A stretch of 64,000 nucleotides of DNA from Geopsychrobacter electrodiphilus DSM 16401. GTDB taxonomy: Bacteria; Desulfobacterota; Desulfuromonadia; Desulfuromonadales; Geopsychrobacteraceae. Location of the stretch: positions 1,886,894 to 1,950,893 of the forward strand of contig NZ_ARWE01000001.1 of the NCBI RefSeq assembly GCF_000384395.1, read 5' to 3'. Below are positions 55,158-63,801 of this stretch, one piece after another. Position 1 is the first letter of the stretch, and each line of letters opens with the position of its first letter. A model generated the notes under the pieces. The model saw only the letters and a program-made list of their open reading frames with translations. It had not been told where the DNA came from and searched no databases. The position numbers were made by a program, and so were the translations under genes.

Positions 55158-55955
55158 CTATTTAATATGACACTCGAGGCACAGCGCACTGCCACGGTTG
55201 CTGAAAACCAGCATGTCCCCTTCATGAGAAAACTGGTTGTGGCAGGACGCGCAGCCGACTTTCCCTTCGTACAAGGAGATCAGTGGGGAGAGATCGTCCA
55301 GGCGCCGTAGTTCTTTATTCCGCGCGGCCGCCTGCCCATAATCGACGCCGATGGGGTGACTGAACCCTGGCCCCGTATAGGAGAGCCCCTGCCCACTTGA
55401 GCGCGAACCAATTTGAACTTCTGCAGCGGGGCCAACTGACCCTTCATGGCAAACCAGGCATTCAAGACTTACAGGGTCGAGAATTTGACCTATGGAGTCT
55501 GATGACGGCGGTGTCCAGTTTTTCGCATGAGCCATCCCAGAGGCCGCGACATGACGCCCTTGCAAGACCCCTCCTTTATGGCAGGTTTCACAAAAGCTAC
55601 GACCACGCGCGTCAGATCGAAGCATCATTTTGCTTTCCTTGTCATGAGGGTCATGACAGGTGGCGCAATTCACGCGACCTTGCCAATCAAGAAAGAAGTA
55701 TTCCGGCACGTTCATGCTCGGAATCATCTTGGTTGGATGCGAATTTTTTAACGCGAGGTCATGGCACTCAATACACAGGGTATCGATATCCATAGTAAAA
55801 AGATTCTTGCTCCCTTTATGTGGACTTGTCAGGTGGCAGGTTTCACATTTCCCCGAAAAATCATGGCCATCATTCGAACGCGCTGATAAAACGCCACTCA
55901 GTATCAGGCTACTGGCCGCAATCAGGGAAAGGATTATTGCGAGTCGCTTATTCAT
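55158..55955 (-). CDS. Seven-haem c-type cytochrome
   Basis: A signal peptide or N-terminal anchor (residues 1-25) precedes seven CXXCH haem motifs, at about 37, 61, 97, 122, 166, 235 and 259, several arranged as doubled-CXXCH-like pairs. Such cytochromes carry electrons in the periplasm. The start at 55955 follows GGGGAGGGG and overlaps the upstream HAMP gene by eight bases; the longer frame is rejected. 265 residues. It sits between two HAMP membrane genes. Confidence 0.9.
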   Translation of the reverse strand: MNKRLAIILSLIAASSLILSGVLSARSNDGHDFSGKCETCHLTSPHKGSKNLFTMDIDTLCIECHDLALKNSHPTKMIPSMNVPEYFFLDWQGRVNCATCHDPHDKESKMMLRSDARGRSFCETCHKGGVLQGRHVAASGMAHAKNWTPPSSDSIGQILDPVSLECLVCHEGSVGPAAEVQIGSRSSGQGLSYTGPGFSHPIGVDYGQAAARNKELRRLDDLSPLISLYEGKVGCASCHNQFSHEGDMLVFSNRGSALCLECHIK

Positions 55956-56520
55956 GCCCCCCCCTCCCCGATTCGGATTCAAAAGTCAGAACTTTAAACA
56001 TTTTCTGGACAGAATCTTTCAACTCGGAAGTTTCATTTGCGGTTGATGTATCAGAATGACTGAGATGCGAGATCATTTCGCGTTCCAGTTGATTGGCCTG
56101 AGTATAGATATTACGCAGCGAATTTTGCCAATTGTTCATACTGTCAATCATCGATTTCAGCTGATCGCCGTCGCGTGTACGCACATTAGTGCGCAGGTCC
56201 CCATCCAGAATCTTGGACAGGCTTTCTTCATAGCGAAAGATGGGGCCCGCAATTTTATGGCTGACAAAAAGGGTTAAACCGATGGTCAAAATAGAGATCA
56301 GAAAAAATTGCAGGCAGAAGGTGATCACGAGGGATGAAGTCAGAGCGGCTTCAACGGTCGAGAGGGTTACCAGGGCATCAAAATAATTTGTGCCCAGCCC
56401 CTGATCCAGATAAAGATAGATCGCAAGAGTTGATATCAGTGCTCCCAAAGCCATCGCGAGAATAAATTTGAGCTGAAATCCCGTGGTGAAATCGGTGCGT
56501 ATGGGCTGAGTTTTTCTCAT
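55948..56520 (-). CDS. Two-pass membrane protein with HAMP domain (upstream)
   Basis: A 190-residue protein with membrane segments near residues 16-38 and 60-88, then a HAMP domain (KIAGPIFRYEESLSKILDGDLRT near 90-112) and a helical tail to the C-terminus. The same layout as the gene at 54558 but only weakly similar in sequence. No output domain. It is translationally coupled to the cytochrome gene. Confidence 0.8.
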   Translation of the reverse strand: MRKTQPIRTDFTTGFQLKFILAMALGALISTLAIYLYLDQGLGTNYFDALVTLSTVEAALTSSLVITFCLQFFLISILTIGLTLFVSHKIAGPIFRYEESLSKILDGDLRTNVRTRDGDQLKSMIDSMNNWQNSLRNIYTQANQLEREMISHLSHSDTSTANETSELKDSVQKMFKVLTFESESGRGGHE

Positions 56521-56637
56521 CTGGGCCTCCCTATCCTAAATTACATTAGATATTTATTAGTAAACTACTAATAAAGTTTAGACAGATTATATCCTAACGC
56601 AACTGATTTTAGAGATTTTATTAATCTCTTTAGGCCA

Positions 56638-56673
56638 AAAAAAAATGGACGAAGAAAATCTTCATCCATTTTT
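56638..56673 (-). terminator. Hairpin after tRNA-Gln
   Basis: AAAAATGGA with GAAGA pairs with TCTTC and TCCATTTTT (one mismatch), with A and T runs on both sides, so usable on either strand. Confidence 0.75.
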
Positions 56674-56728
56674 CCACCATCCCTCGGGACAGTGCAGAAT
56701 ATCCATGAGCTTCAGCTCTTTTTTTTAA

Positions 56729-56803
56729 TGGCTGGGGCGCCAGGGATCGAACCTGGGAATGCCGGAATCAAAATCCGGTGCCTTACCGCTTGGCGACGCC
56801 CCA
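56729..56803 (-). tRNA. tRNA-Gln (anticodon TTG)
   Basis: Reverse-strand cloverleaf with acceptor TGGGGCG/CGCCCCA, anticodon stem CCGGA/TCCGG around TTTTGAT giving TTG, T-loop GTTCGATCC and encoded CCA. It lies downstream of gltX on the same strand. Confidence 0.95.
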
Positions 56804-57008
56804 AGAGCTCCGTTTTTTATCAAAGAACAATCAGTCGGTCAAGCAAAAAGAAAAAATATTTTCAATAGGTTGCCGCCGAATAAAGACTGGGCCCTGGCGA
56901 ATTTGTTAGTTGTTCTTCTGCCGAGAAGAACCAGCGTCTCTGCTGTCGGTTCAGCGCCATGATTTGTCCCTGTAGACGGCAAAACAGAAAGGTTTCGCGA
57001 ATCACCAA

Positions 57009-58406
57009 TTAGACTAACTTGCTCAATGCTCCATCGATCCGTTTGATCACGGTGTCCCGACCTAAAACTTCCAGCAGCTCATAAATACCCGGGCTCGGTG
57101 AGCCGCCAGTTAATGCGGCGCGAAGAGGCTGGGCGAGTTTACCAAATTTCAGACCCAGGTCTGCAAGCACCGTATACAATACGGGCTCAAGTGTCGACTG
57201 TTCGAAGGTATCACAGCGGACAAGCGCTGTTCTTAAAGTCAAAAACAGCTGACGGTTCTCTTCACGCAGAAACTGGGTACGGGTTTTATCATCAAATTCA
57301 GGCTGATCGGCAAAGTAGAAGGCTGCCCCTTCGGCCATCTGCACCAGGGTCGAAGAGCGCTCCTGAAGACCCTTGACCACCGCGACCAGATCGGGTCCAT
57401 GGCTAAAATCAATCCCCTGTTTCACCAGAAAGGGTTTCAGTAGTTCCACCAATTTCTGCGGATCCAGCGCCTTTATATAATGGCTGTTCAACCACAGGAG
57501 TTTCTCCGGATTAAAAACTCCGGCCGAGCGGCCGACGGCTTCGATGGTGAATTTTTCGATCAGATCAGCCATTGAAAAGATTTCTTCATCCCCGTGGGAC
57601 CATCCGAGTCGTACCAGATAGTTAATCATCGCCTCCGGCAAGAAACCCTGCTCCTGATAAGCCATGACCGAAGTTGCGCCATGACGTTTTGAGAGACGTT
57701 TCTTATCATCGCCGAGAATCATCGGCACGTGGGCGAACTCGGGGACCGCATAACCGAGGGCGCGGTACAGATGGATCTGACGCGGGGTATTGTTGATATG
57801 GTCATCCCCACGGATAACCAGAGTGATCCCCATCTCAGCATCATCAACGACAACCACAAAATTATAGGTCGGGGTCCCGTCGGTGCGCTGCAGAATCAGA
57901 TCATCCAACTCCTCATTGCGCACCGTGATAGGCCCTTTGATCCGATCGACAAAACAGACCTCACCATCCGGGTCAGGAAGCTTAAAACGCACGACGTAGG
58001 GCGCATCGGGTTGAGCGCTGCGTTCGCGGCAGGTCCCATCATATTTGGGTTTACGGCCCTCCTGAACAGCCAGCTCACGTTTGGCATCCAGCTCTTCAGT
58101 GGTGCAATAACAGCGGTAAGCCTTCCCGGTATCGAGAAGTTGCTGGATTTTGGATTTGTACAGCTCAAAACGGTCTGTCTGGTAAAACGGACCCTCGTCG
58201 CAACTGAGCCCCAGCCACTCCATGGCATTGAGAATGGCATCGACCGATTCCTGGGATGACCGCTCAATGTCAGTATCTTCAATCCGTAAGACATAAGTCC
58301 CCTGCTCTTTCTTGGCGAGCAGGTAATTAAACAGCGCAGTACGGGCACCTCCAATATGCAGATACCCGGTTGGGCTGGGGGCAAAACGAACACGTAAGTC
58401 AGACAT
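57009..58406 (-). CDS. gltX: Glutamyl-tRNA synthetase
   Basis: Class I synthetase charging tRNA-Glu, and in bacteria without GlnRS also mischarging tRNA-Gln for the GatCAB route. The HIGH-type motif is [13 protein letters not shown] and the KMSKS-type motif is KKRLSKRHG. The ATG at 58406 follows AAGGAG, giving 465 residues; the longer frame adds an unmatched extension. Confidence 0.95.
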   Translation of the reverse strand: MSDLRVRFAPSPTGYLHIGGARTALFNYLLAKKEQGTYVLRIEDTDIERSSQESVDAILNAMEWLGLSCDEGPFYQTDRFELYKSKIQQLLDTGKAYRCYCTTEELDAKRELAVQEGRKPKYDGTCRERSAQPDAPYVVRFKLPDPDGEVCFVDRIKGPITVRNEELDDLILQRTDGTPTYNFVVVVDDAEMGITLVIRGDDHINNTPRQIHLYRALGYAVPEFAHVPMILGDDKKRLSKRHGATSVMAYQEQGFLPEAMINYLVRLGWSHGDEEIFSMADLIEKFTIEAVGRSAGVFNPEKLLWLNSHYIKALDPQKLVELLKPFLVKQGIDFSHGPDLVAVVKGLQERSSTLVQMAEGAAFYFADQPEFDDKTRTQFLREENRQLFLTLRTALVRCDTFEQSTLEPVLYTVLADLGLKFGKLAQPLRAALTGGSPSPGIYELLEVLGRDTVIKRIDGALSKLV

Positions 58407-58537
58407 GTCTTGAAGCTCCTTATTTTGAACAAAAGGGGATAATTCACCTGGATTGAGCACGCGGGAGGGATCCGTCAGTTAGTGAACCTGCTGTTTATAC
58501 AGCAGAATTTTTTACAGGATCAAGCATAATAACCATT

Positions 58538-59341
58538 TTATTGGATGATAAGTGAAGCATAGCCGACCACCGAGGTGAGATCACCATTGACCCTGCCCGA
58601 GTGATCATAGCAGAGCAGACGGCAGGTTGTCGCACCAAGTACCGCTGCTGCTTCAAGCACCACCAGCGCCGGGACTACACCGCACATACTGATGTTATGC
58701 GACCTGACCGTCTTGTACAGTCCCACCGGGTCGAATTTTTCCAGCTGGTCGAGGGCGAGCCGATCGATGCGCGGGGTGATGTCTGCCGGAGCAAAATGGT
58801 TCATATCACTACTGGCAATGAGCAGCACTTTGTGAGGGTAGCCGCTGAGACTTTCACCCAGCTGGCGACCTAACTGCAACCAGTCTTCAAGGGCGGCATG
58901 CCCCAGGGTGATCGGAACAATCTGCACGTCATTGCGCAACATCTGCAAAAAGGGGAGCTGAACTTCGAGAGAATGTTCGCCCTGATGGGCGAATTCATCG
59001 TCTCGGAGCAAATCACAGTCTGCGATCAACTGAGCGGCGAGCAGGGAGTTAATGGGGCTTTTGCCGAGCGGTGTCTGCCAGGATCCGTGAGCAAACACTG
59101 CGGCCGAGGATCCGACTCCCCGATGATTTGGACCGAGCATGACGACGGTCTCCGGAATGGCGACTTTTTTATAGGCGGCAGCGGCGATGCGTCCAGAATA
59201 AATATAGCCGGCATGCGGAACAATGAGAGCTGTAGACGGTTGCGCCTGCTCCCCTCCCGCCAGCAAAGTCGCTACCTCTTCACGCAACTGATCAGGACTT
59301 CCCGGGTAAAAGCTTCCAGCAACCACTGGTTTTCGAACCAT
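58538..59341 (-). CDS. MEMO family protein (AmmeMemoRadiSam system protein B)
   Basis: Fold related to class III extradiol dioxygenases. Motifs include VPHAGYIYSG, LGPNHRG, HSLEVQLPFLQ and SSDMNHF, with the His residues likely to bind metal. In bacteria this protein usually goes with an AMMECR1 domain and a radical-SAM protein, which are not beside it here. 267 residues. The function is unknown. Confidence 0.88.
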   Translation of the reverse strand: MVRKPVVAGSFYPGSPDQLREEVATLLAGGEQAQPSTALIVPHAGYIYSGRIAAAAYKKVAIPETVVMLGPNHRGVGSSAAVFAHGSWQTPLGKSPINSLLAAQLIADCDLLRDDEFAHQGEHSLEVQLPFLQMLRNDVQIVPITLGHAALEDWLQLGRQLGESLSGYPHKVLLIASSDMNHFAPADITPRIDRLALDQLEKFDPVGLYKTVRSHNISMCGVVPALVVLEAAAVLGATTCRLLCYDHSGRVNGDLTSVVGYASLIIQ

Positions 59342-59362
59342 AAGTAGCTCCTTTCACCCAAA

Positions 59363-60172
59363 TCAGAAAGTTAACTTCAGGCCGAGTAGAATCAGCAGAA
59401 CAGCGAAGACTCTAATCATTTTATCCTGACTGATGCTGGTTGCAAGGCGCACACCCAGTCGGGCGCTGACAATAGTAAGTGGTGCGACAACCGCCGCAAC
59501 CAACAGGTTCACATAGCCAATGGAAAACGGGATGCCTGCGGCTTCATGCATTCCATGAAACATGTAGCTGAGGGTGCCGGCGAGCGCTGAAATTACAATG
59601 ACGGCACTGGAATTACCCACCGCCAGATGAATCGGCAGCCGCAACACAATCAGCATCAGCGGTACCGAAATAACCCCACCGCCAACTCCGAAAAAAGCCG
59701 AGAAAAGGCCGCCGGTCGAACCGACCATCAATAATGAGCTCTTGCGCGGTGGTACCTGATGTTCAGGGGGCAGATAGGGATGATAAAAGAGTAATTTCAG
59801 ACCAACCAGAATCTCCATACAACCGAAGGCCTTATGCAGGATAGCCCCGGGGAGGAGCGCCGCCAGGCTTGAACCAAAAAGCGCGCCGAGCGCCGCGCCA
59901 CCCGCCAGGTAGAAAACCTGATGCCAGACCACGTTGCCGTGAAGACGATGCCCCAGCGCGCTGCTGATGGCGGTAGGGACGATGACACACAGGCTGGTGC
60001 CGAATGCCGTGTGCACAATCAGATGCTCTGGCATACCGGCGATATGAAACAGCCAGAGAAACAACGGAACCAGGATCACCCCACCACCGATGCCAAGGAG
60101 TCCAGCGAGAAATCCGGCCAACACCGAAAAGATTCCGGTCAGGGTCAGGAGTGGCAAGGTGAAAAAATCCAT
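59363..60172 (-). CDS. TSUP family permease (TauE/SafE)
   Basis: Eight-segment inner-membrane protein of the sulfite/organosulfonate exporter family. The paired repeat motifs are GLLGIGGGVILVPLF near residues 24-38 and FFGVGGGVISVPLML near 160-174. 269 residues. It shares its strand with the MEMO gene, 21 bases away, and may be in one operon. Substrate unknown, possibly a sulfur anion. Confidence 0.87.
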   Translation of the reverse strand: MDFFTLPLLTLTGIFSVLAGFLAGLLGIGGGVILVPLFLWLFHIAGMPEHLIVHTAFGTSLCVIVPTAISSALGHRLHGNVVWHQVFYLAGGAALGALFGSSLAALLPGAILHKAFGCMEILVGLKLLFYHPYLPPEHQVPPRKSSLLMVGSTGGLFSAFFGVGGGVISVPLMLIVLRLPIHLAVGNSSAVIVISALAGTLSYMFHGMHEAAGIPFSIGYVNLLVAAVVAPLTIVSARLGVRLATSISQDKMIRVFAVLLILLGLKLTF

Positions 60173-60251
60173 AGAAGAGCTCTCTGATGGGTTTCAGGAT
60201 GGCACGCATCATAAATCAGTAAGTTGATTCAGGCAAATCGGACCTTCAAAA

Positions 60252-60287
60252 CAAAAAAGCCAACCCTTGAGGAAGGCTGGCTTTTTA
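60252..60287 (-). terminator. Terminator after tRNA-Cys
   Basis: AAAAAGCCA with CCCTT pairs with GAAGG and TGGCTTTTT (one mismatch). Confidence 0.75.
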
Positions 60288-60292
60288 TATTA

Positions 60293-60366
60293 TGGAGGCC
60301 TCGACCAGATTCGAACTGGTGATGGAGCTTTTGCAGAGCTCTGCCTTACCACTTGGCGACGAGGCC
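60293..60366 (-). tRNA. tRNA-Cys (anticodon GCA)
   Basis: Reverse-strand cloverleaf with acceptor GGCCTCG/CGAGGCC, anticodon stem GAGCT/AGCTC around CTGCAAA giving GCA, T-loop GTTCGAATC and encoded CCA. A promoter-like TTGACA, 17 bases, TACTTC lies at 60422-60394. Confidence 0.95.
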
Positions 60367-60572
60367 GATATGTCGCTGTCCGGTGTGCGCATTGAAGTAC
60401 CAAATCGGGTATCGAGTGTCAAGGGCAAAATCTAATTTATCGATGCTGCTCAGCATATTCCCCGACACTTAAACGCTTCATTCCAGATTGAGAAAAATCA
60501 AAAGTTACCAGGGGTGCCACAGAGGCCGGTGCTTAATTAAAGAAGAGGAACGACAGGATAACCGCAACCACG

Positions 60573-60605
60573 AAAAACGGCCGTCTCCAGGAAGAGACGG
60601 CCGTT
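60573..60605 (-). terminator. Intrinsic terminator of tRNA-Gly(GCC)
   Basis: AACGGCCGTCTC pairs with GAGACGGCCGTT over twelve bases, with a T run on the minus strand. Confidence 0.88.
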
Positions 60606-60613
60606 AATTTTTA

Positions 60614-60688
<75 letters not shown>

Positions 60689-60720
60689 TCAAAAACGCCC
60701 GTTGTGTCGAGCGGCACAAC

Positions 60721-60749
60721 TTATAACAAAACGCTTAACGGGGTGTCAA
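60721..60749 (-). promoter_or_regulatory. Promoter of tRNA-Gly(GCC)
   Basis: TTGACA (60749-60744), a 17-base spacer and TTATAA (60726-60721) on the minus strand, about 33 bases before the tRNA. Confidence 0.7.
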
Positions 60750-60830
60750 TGAAAAATATTTCCAGTTTTTAAAAAAACCGCAGCTGATTTTGGCCCCGGA
60801 GTTCGACGCTGAGCGCCATGGCTGAGCAAC

Positions 60831-61385
60831 TTAATCAGTCTGGTCAGTAAACTGCTGATAATAGGCTTGATATTTTTTTACACGCAGAACGTAATTCTGG
60901 GTTTCATCGTAAGGAGGGATACCGCCATAACGTTGGACGACACTCGGCCCGGCGTTATAAGCGGCCAGTGCCTGATCGAGGTTACTATCGAAAGTATCAA
61001 GCATCTGCCGCATATAGCAGGTCCCGCCAAAGATATTCTGACCTGGATCAAAAGGATCAGAAACTCCAACTTCACGGGCAGTTGCCGGCATTAACTGCAT
61101 CAAACCCTGTGCGCCCTTCATTGAAACCACCCTGGGGTTGAAATCACTCTCGACCTTGATCATCGCCTTGACCAGGGCCGCGTCAAGATGAAAGCGCTGT
61201 GCGTAATACTTGATCAGTGAGGCGAGACCGACGGACTCCCCCTCGCCCCGGTAAAATTGAAAGGTTGTGTTGGTTGGCACATCGGTAAAATGGACGCGTC
61301 CGGAACTGTCGACATAGCGATAGATGTTCGCTTCACCCAGTGAAGCAAACAGGAGCAGTATGATTGTGGCAGTCAGCAGGCGCAT
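60831..61385 (-). CDS. Lytic transglycosylase (SLT domain) with DUF4124
   Basis: Periplasmic enzyme that cleaves peptidoglycan glycan strands. A signal peptide (residues 1-19, ending GEA) is followed by a DUF4124 segment (IYRYVDSSGRVHFTD), then the SLT domain with the catalytic Glu in MIKVESDFNPRVVSMKGAQGLMQLMPAT and the AAYNAGP motif. 184 residues. Confidence 0.92.
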   Translation of the reverse strand: MRLLTATIILLLFASLGEANIYRYVDSSGRVHFTDVPTNTTFQFYRGEGESVGLASLIKYYAQRFHLDAALVKAMIKVESDFNPRVVSMKGAQGLMQLMPATAREVGVSDPFDPGQNIFGGTCYMRQMLDTFDSNLDQALAAYNAGPSVVQRYGGIPPYDETQNYVLRVKKYQAYYQQFTDQTD

Positions 61386-61449
61386 GAGAATGTTTATAAA
61401 TGATTAATCTTTTTGAAACAACTCTAATTGGCTGACATCCCCCAAATTC

Positions 61450-61478
61450 TTGACATCCGACCACTGGACTTCAATAAT
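61450..61478 (+). promoter_or_regulatory. Predicted promoter of nadB
   Basis: TTGACA at 61450-61455, a 17-base spacer and AATAAT at 61473-61478, 54 bases before the ATG. Confidence 0.55.
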
Positions 61479-61531
61479 GATCGCCTTTGGCGAAGACATT
61501 GAGACATTAACCTCCTTAAGAGAACTTTAAA

Positions 61532-63148
61532 ATGAAACTTACCACTGATTTTCTGGTCATCGGCAGTGGAATTGCTGGCCTCAGTTATGCGTTAAAGGTT
61601 GCCGAGCAGGGGTCGGTCCTGCTGGTCACCAAACGCGACATCGACTTTACTGCCACCCGCCTTGCCCAGGGAGGGATCGCCGCCGTTTCAACCGAACAGG
61701 GTGACTTCTTTGCACACACCGAAGATACGATGGTGGCAGGAGTTGACCTGCCTCATCGCGATATTGTGGATCTGACCGTCCGCATGGGTCCGAAAGTCAT
61801 CGAAGATCTGATCAATTGGGGGGTCGAGTTCAGCCGTAACGAGCAGAACGAATATGATATGACCCGTGAAGGCGGACATAGTGAACGCCGTATCTTTCAC
61901 GCCAAAGACGCGACAGGACGTGAAATCGAGCGTGCCCTGGTCCTGGCCGTGCAGAACCATCCGGCCATCCAGGTGCTGGAGAACCACATCGCCATCGATC
62001 TGATCACCGCCGCCAAAAATCTGCATGAGCCCTGCGCTATAAACAGCTGTCTTGGTGCCCATGTTTTCGACATCGAGGGTCAGTCGGTTGTCACTATCGG
62101 CGCTCGCTTCACGGTCCTGGCGACGGGAGGAGCCGGCAAGGTTTATCTTTATACCTGCAACCCCGATGTCGCGACCGGTGATGGGGTCGCCATGGCCTGG
62201 CGTGCCGGAGCCGCGGTGGCAAATATGGAATTCATGCAGTTCCACCCGACCACGCTCTATCATCCCAACGCCAAATCGTTTCTAATTTCAGAAGCCGTGC
62301 GCGGTGAGGGGGCCATTTTGCGCCGCCGCGACGGCACGGCCTTTATGGCCGACCAGCATCCGCTCAAAGATCTCGCACCGCGCGATATTGTCGCCCGGGC
62401 GATCGATCATCAGATGAAACAGTACGGGGATGACTGCGTTTTTCTCGACATGACCCATAAGAGCGCCGACTATATCTGTGATCGATTTCCGATGATCTAT
62501 GAAACCTGTCTCGAATACGGGATCGATATGACAAAGGAGCCGATCCCGGTGGTCCCTGCGGCACATTATCTCTGCGGCGGAGTTCAGGTCGACAGTCATG
62601 GCGAAAGCGGCATCAGAAACCTGTTTGTCATCGGCGAAAGCGCCTGCACCGGACTGCATGGCGCCAATCGTCTCGCCAGCAACAGCCTGCTTGAGGGGGT
62701 AGTGTTCGCCCGTCGTGCGGCCGAAACCTCATTGCAACGTTTGGCCTCCTCCCCTGCTGAATTCCCAAGCATCGCGCCATGGGACTCAGGAAACGCGACC
62801 GACAGTGACGAAGAGGTCATTGTCGCGCACAACTGGGAAGAGATCAGACGCTGCATGTGGAGCTATGTCGGGATCGTTCGATCCAACAAGCGCCTGACCC
62901 GCGCCCTGATGCGGATTCAACTGATTCAACAGGAGATCATTGAATACTACTGGAACTTCCATTTGACCTCCGACCTCATCGAACTGCGCAACATCGCCAC
63001 CGTCGCAGAACTGATCGTTAAAAGCGCCCTGCAACGCAAAGAGAGTCGCGGGCTGCACTTCACCCTCGATTACCCGGAGCGGGATGACCAGAACTGGAAA
63101 AAGGACACCGTCATTCCCGGGGCAACATTCGAAAATCTGAGTCAGTAA
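61532..63148 (+). CDS. nadB: L-aspartate oxidase
   Basis: FAD enzyme converting L-aspartate to iminoaspartate, the first step of NAD synthesis with NadA. The Rossmann FAD site is IGSGIAGLSYALK near residues 10-22; RLAQGGIAAV, MEFMQFHPTTLY and GLHGANRLASNSLLEG are family blocks. 538 residues is normal. nadA and nadC are not in the window. Two aromatic-pathway genes follow on the same strand. Confidence 0.94.
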   Translation: MKLTTDFLVIGSGIAGLSYALKVAEQGSVLLVTKRDIDFTATRLAQGGIAAVSTEQGDFFAHTEDTMVAGVDLPHRDIVDLTVRMGPKVIEDLINWGVEFSRNEQNEYDMTREGGHSERRIFHAKDATGREIERALVLAVQNHPAIQVLENHIAIDLITAAKNLHEPCAINSCLGAHVFDIEGQSVVTIGARFTVLATGGAGKVYLYTCNPDVATGDGVAMAWRAGAAVANMEFMQFHPTTLYHPNAKSFLISEAVRGEGAILRRRDGTAFMADQHPLKDLAPRDIVARAIDHQMKQYGDDCVFLDMTHKSADYICDRFPMIYETCLEYGIDMTKEPIPVVPAAHYLCGGVQVDSHGESGIRNLFVIGESACTGLHGANRLASNSLLEGVVFARRAAETSLQRLASSPAEFPSIAPWDSGNATDSDEEVIVAHNWEEIRRCMWSYVGIVRSNKRLTRALMRIQLIQQEIIEYYWNFHLTSDLIELRNIATVAELIVKSALQRKESRGLHFTLDYPERDDQNWKKDTVIPGATFENLSQ

Positions 63149-63164
63149 GGACAGGACATTCTTT

Positions 63165-63440
63165 ATGGATATCGACGAGATCCGGATTGCGATCAATCGT
63201 ATTGACAACGATCTGCTGCGGCTGTTCAACGAACGCGCCGCCCTGGCCCTTGAGATCGGCCACATCAAAAGAGACCTCGACCTGCCGATCTACGATCCAC
63301 GCCGCGAGAAACTGATTTTTGAGAGGATGCGCCAGGAGAATCCCGGTCCGCTGGAGAGCGCCGCGGTCGTTCGTCTGTTTGAACGCGTCATTGACGAGAG
63401 CCGCAGCCTTGAGCGGTCCGAGAGCCGAAAGGGTAAATAG
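63165..63440 (+). CDS. Chorismate mutase (AroQ type)
   Basis: All-helical AroQ-class mutase converting chorismate to prephenate. IRIAINRIDNDLLRLFNERA forms the first long helix with the conserved Arg; HIKRD supplies the Lys/Arg and YDPRREKLIFERM the second Arg-containing block. 91 residues, one domain, no fused dehydratase. It is 16 bases after nadB and directly abuts the next gene. Confidence 0.9.
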   Translation: MDIDEIRIAINRIDNDLLRLFNERAALALEIGHIKRDLDLPIYDPRREKLIFERMRQENPGPLESAAVVRLFERVIDESRSLERSESRKGK

Positions 63441-63650
63441 ATGCTGGTAGTCATGAAGAAACGGGCAAGCGAAGAGGAGTTGGAACAGGTCAAGGAATTT
63501 CTGGTCGAGCTCGATTGTGATTTCCACCAGTCCACCGGCAGTGAACGGGTTATCCTGGGAGTCGTTGGCGATACCCATGCGATCTCGGAGGAGCAGTTAC
63601 GAGCCAGGCCAGGCGTCCTTGAGGTGTTTCGGATCCCGGCAGAGGACTAG
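63441..63650 (+). CDS. Stand-alone DAHP-synthase ferredoxin-like (FXD) domain protein
   Basis: Its 69 residues look like the N-terminal regulatory domain of type I-beta DAHP synthases (AroF, about 340 residues): MLVVMKKRASEEELEQV at the start and ERVILGVVGDTHAI followed by the LRARPGVLEVFRI end. The catalytic barrel does not follow in any frame. In the full enzymes this domain binds feedback amino acids. The ATG follows the chorismate mutase stop with no gap, so the two are cotranslated. It may regulate the mutase or a DAHP synthase in trans. Confidence 0.75.
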   Translation: MLVVMKKRASEEELEQVKEFLVELDCDFHQSTGSERVILGVVGDTHAISEEQLRARPGVLEVFRIPAED

Positions 63651-63693
63651 CTTGCCGCAGCGCTGCACGCCCTATGAGACCTTAAAAAAGCAT

Positions 63694-63725
63694 AAGCAGG
63701 GCCGACTGATTTGTCGACCCTGCTT
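63694..63725 (+). terminator. Hairpin after the chorismate mutase/FXD genes
   Basis: AAGCAGGG with CGAC pairs with GTCG and CCCTGCTT (one mismatch); no clear T run follows, so termination is uncertain. It lies between convergent genes. Confidence 0.5.
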
Positions 63726-63801
63726 AGAGTATGACGTTAAATATATATGTCTATTTAATTGATAAATAAAGTTTTTATATTTTTAATCATATTTCTCGGA
63801 T

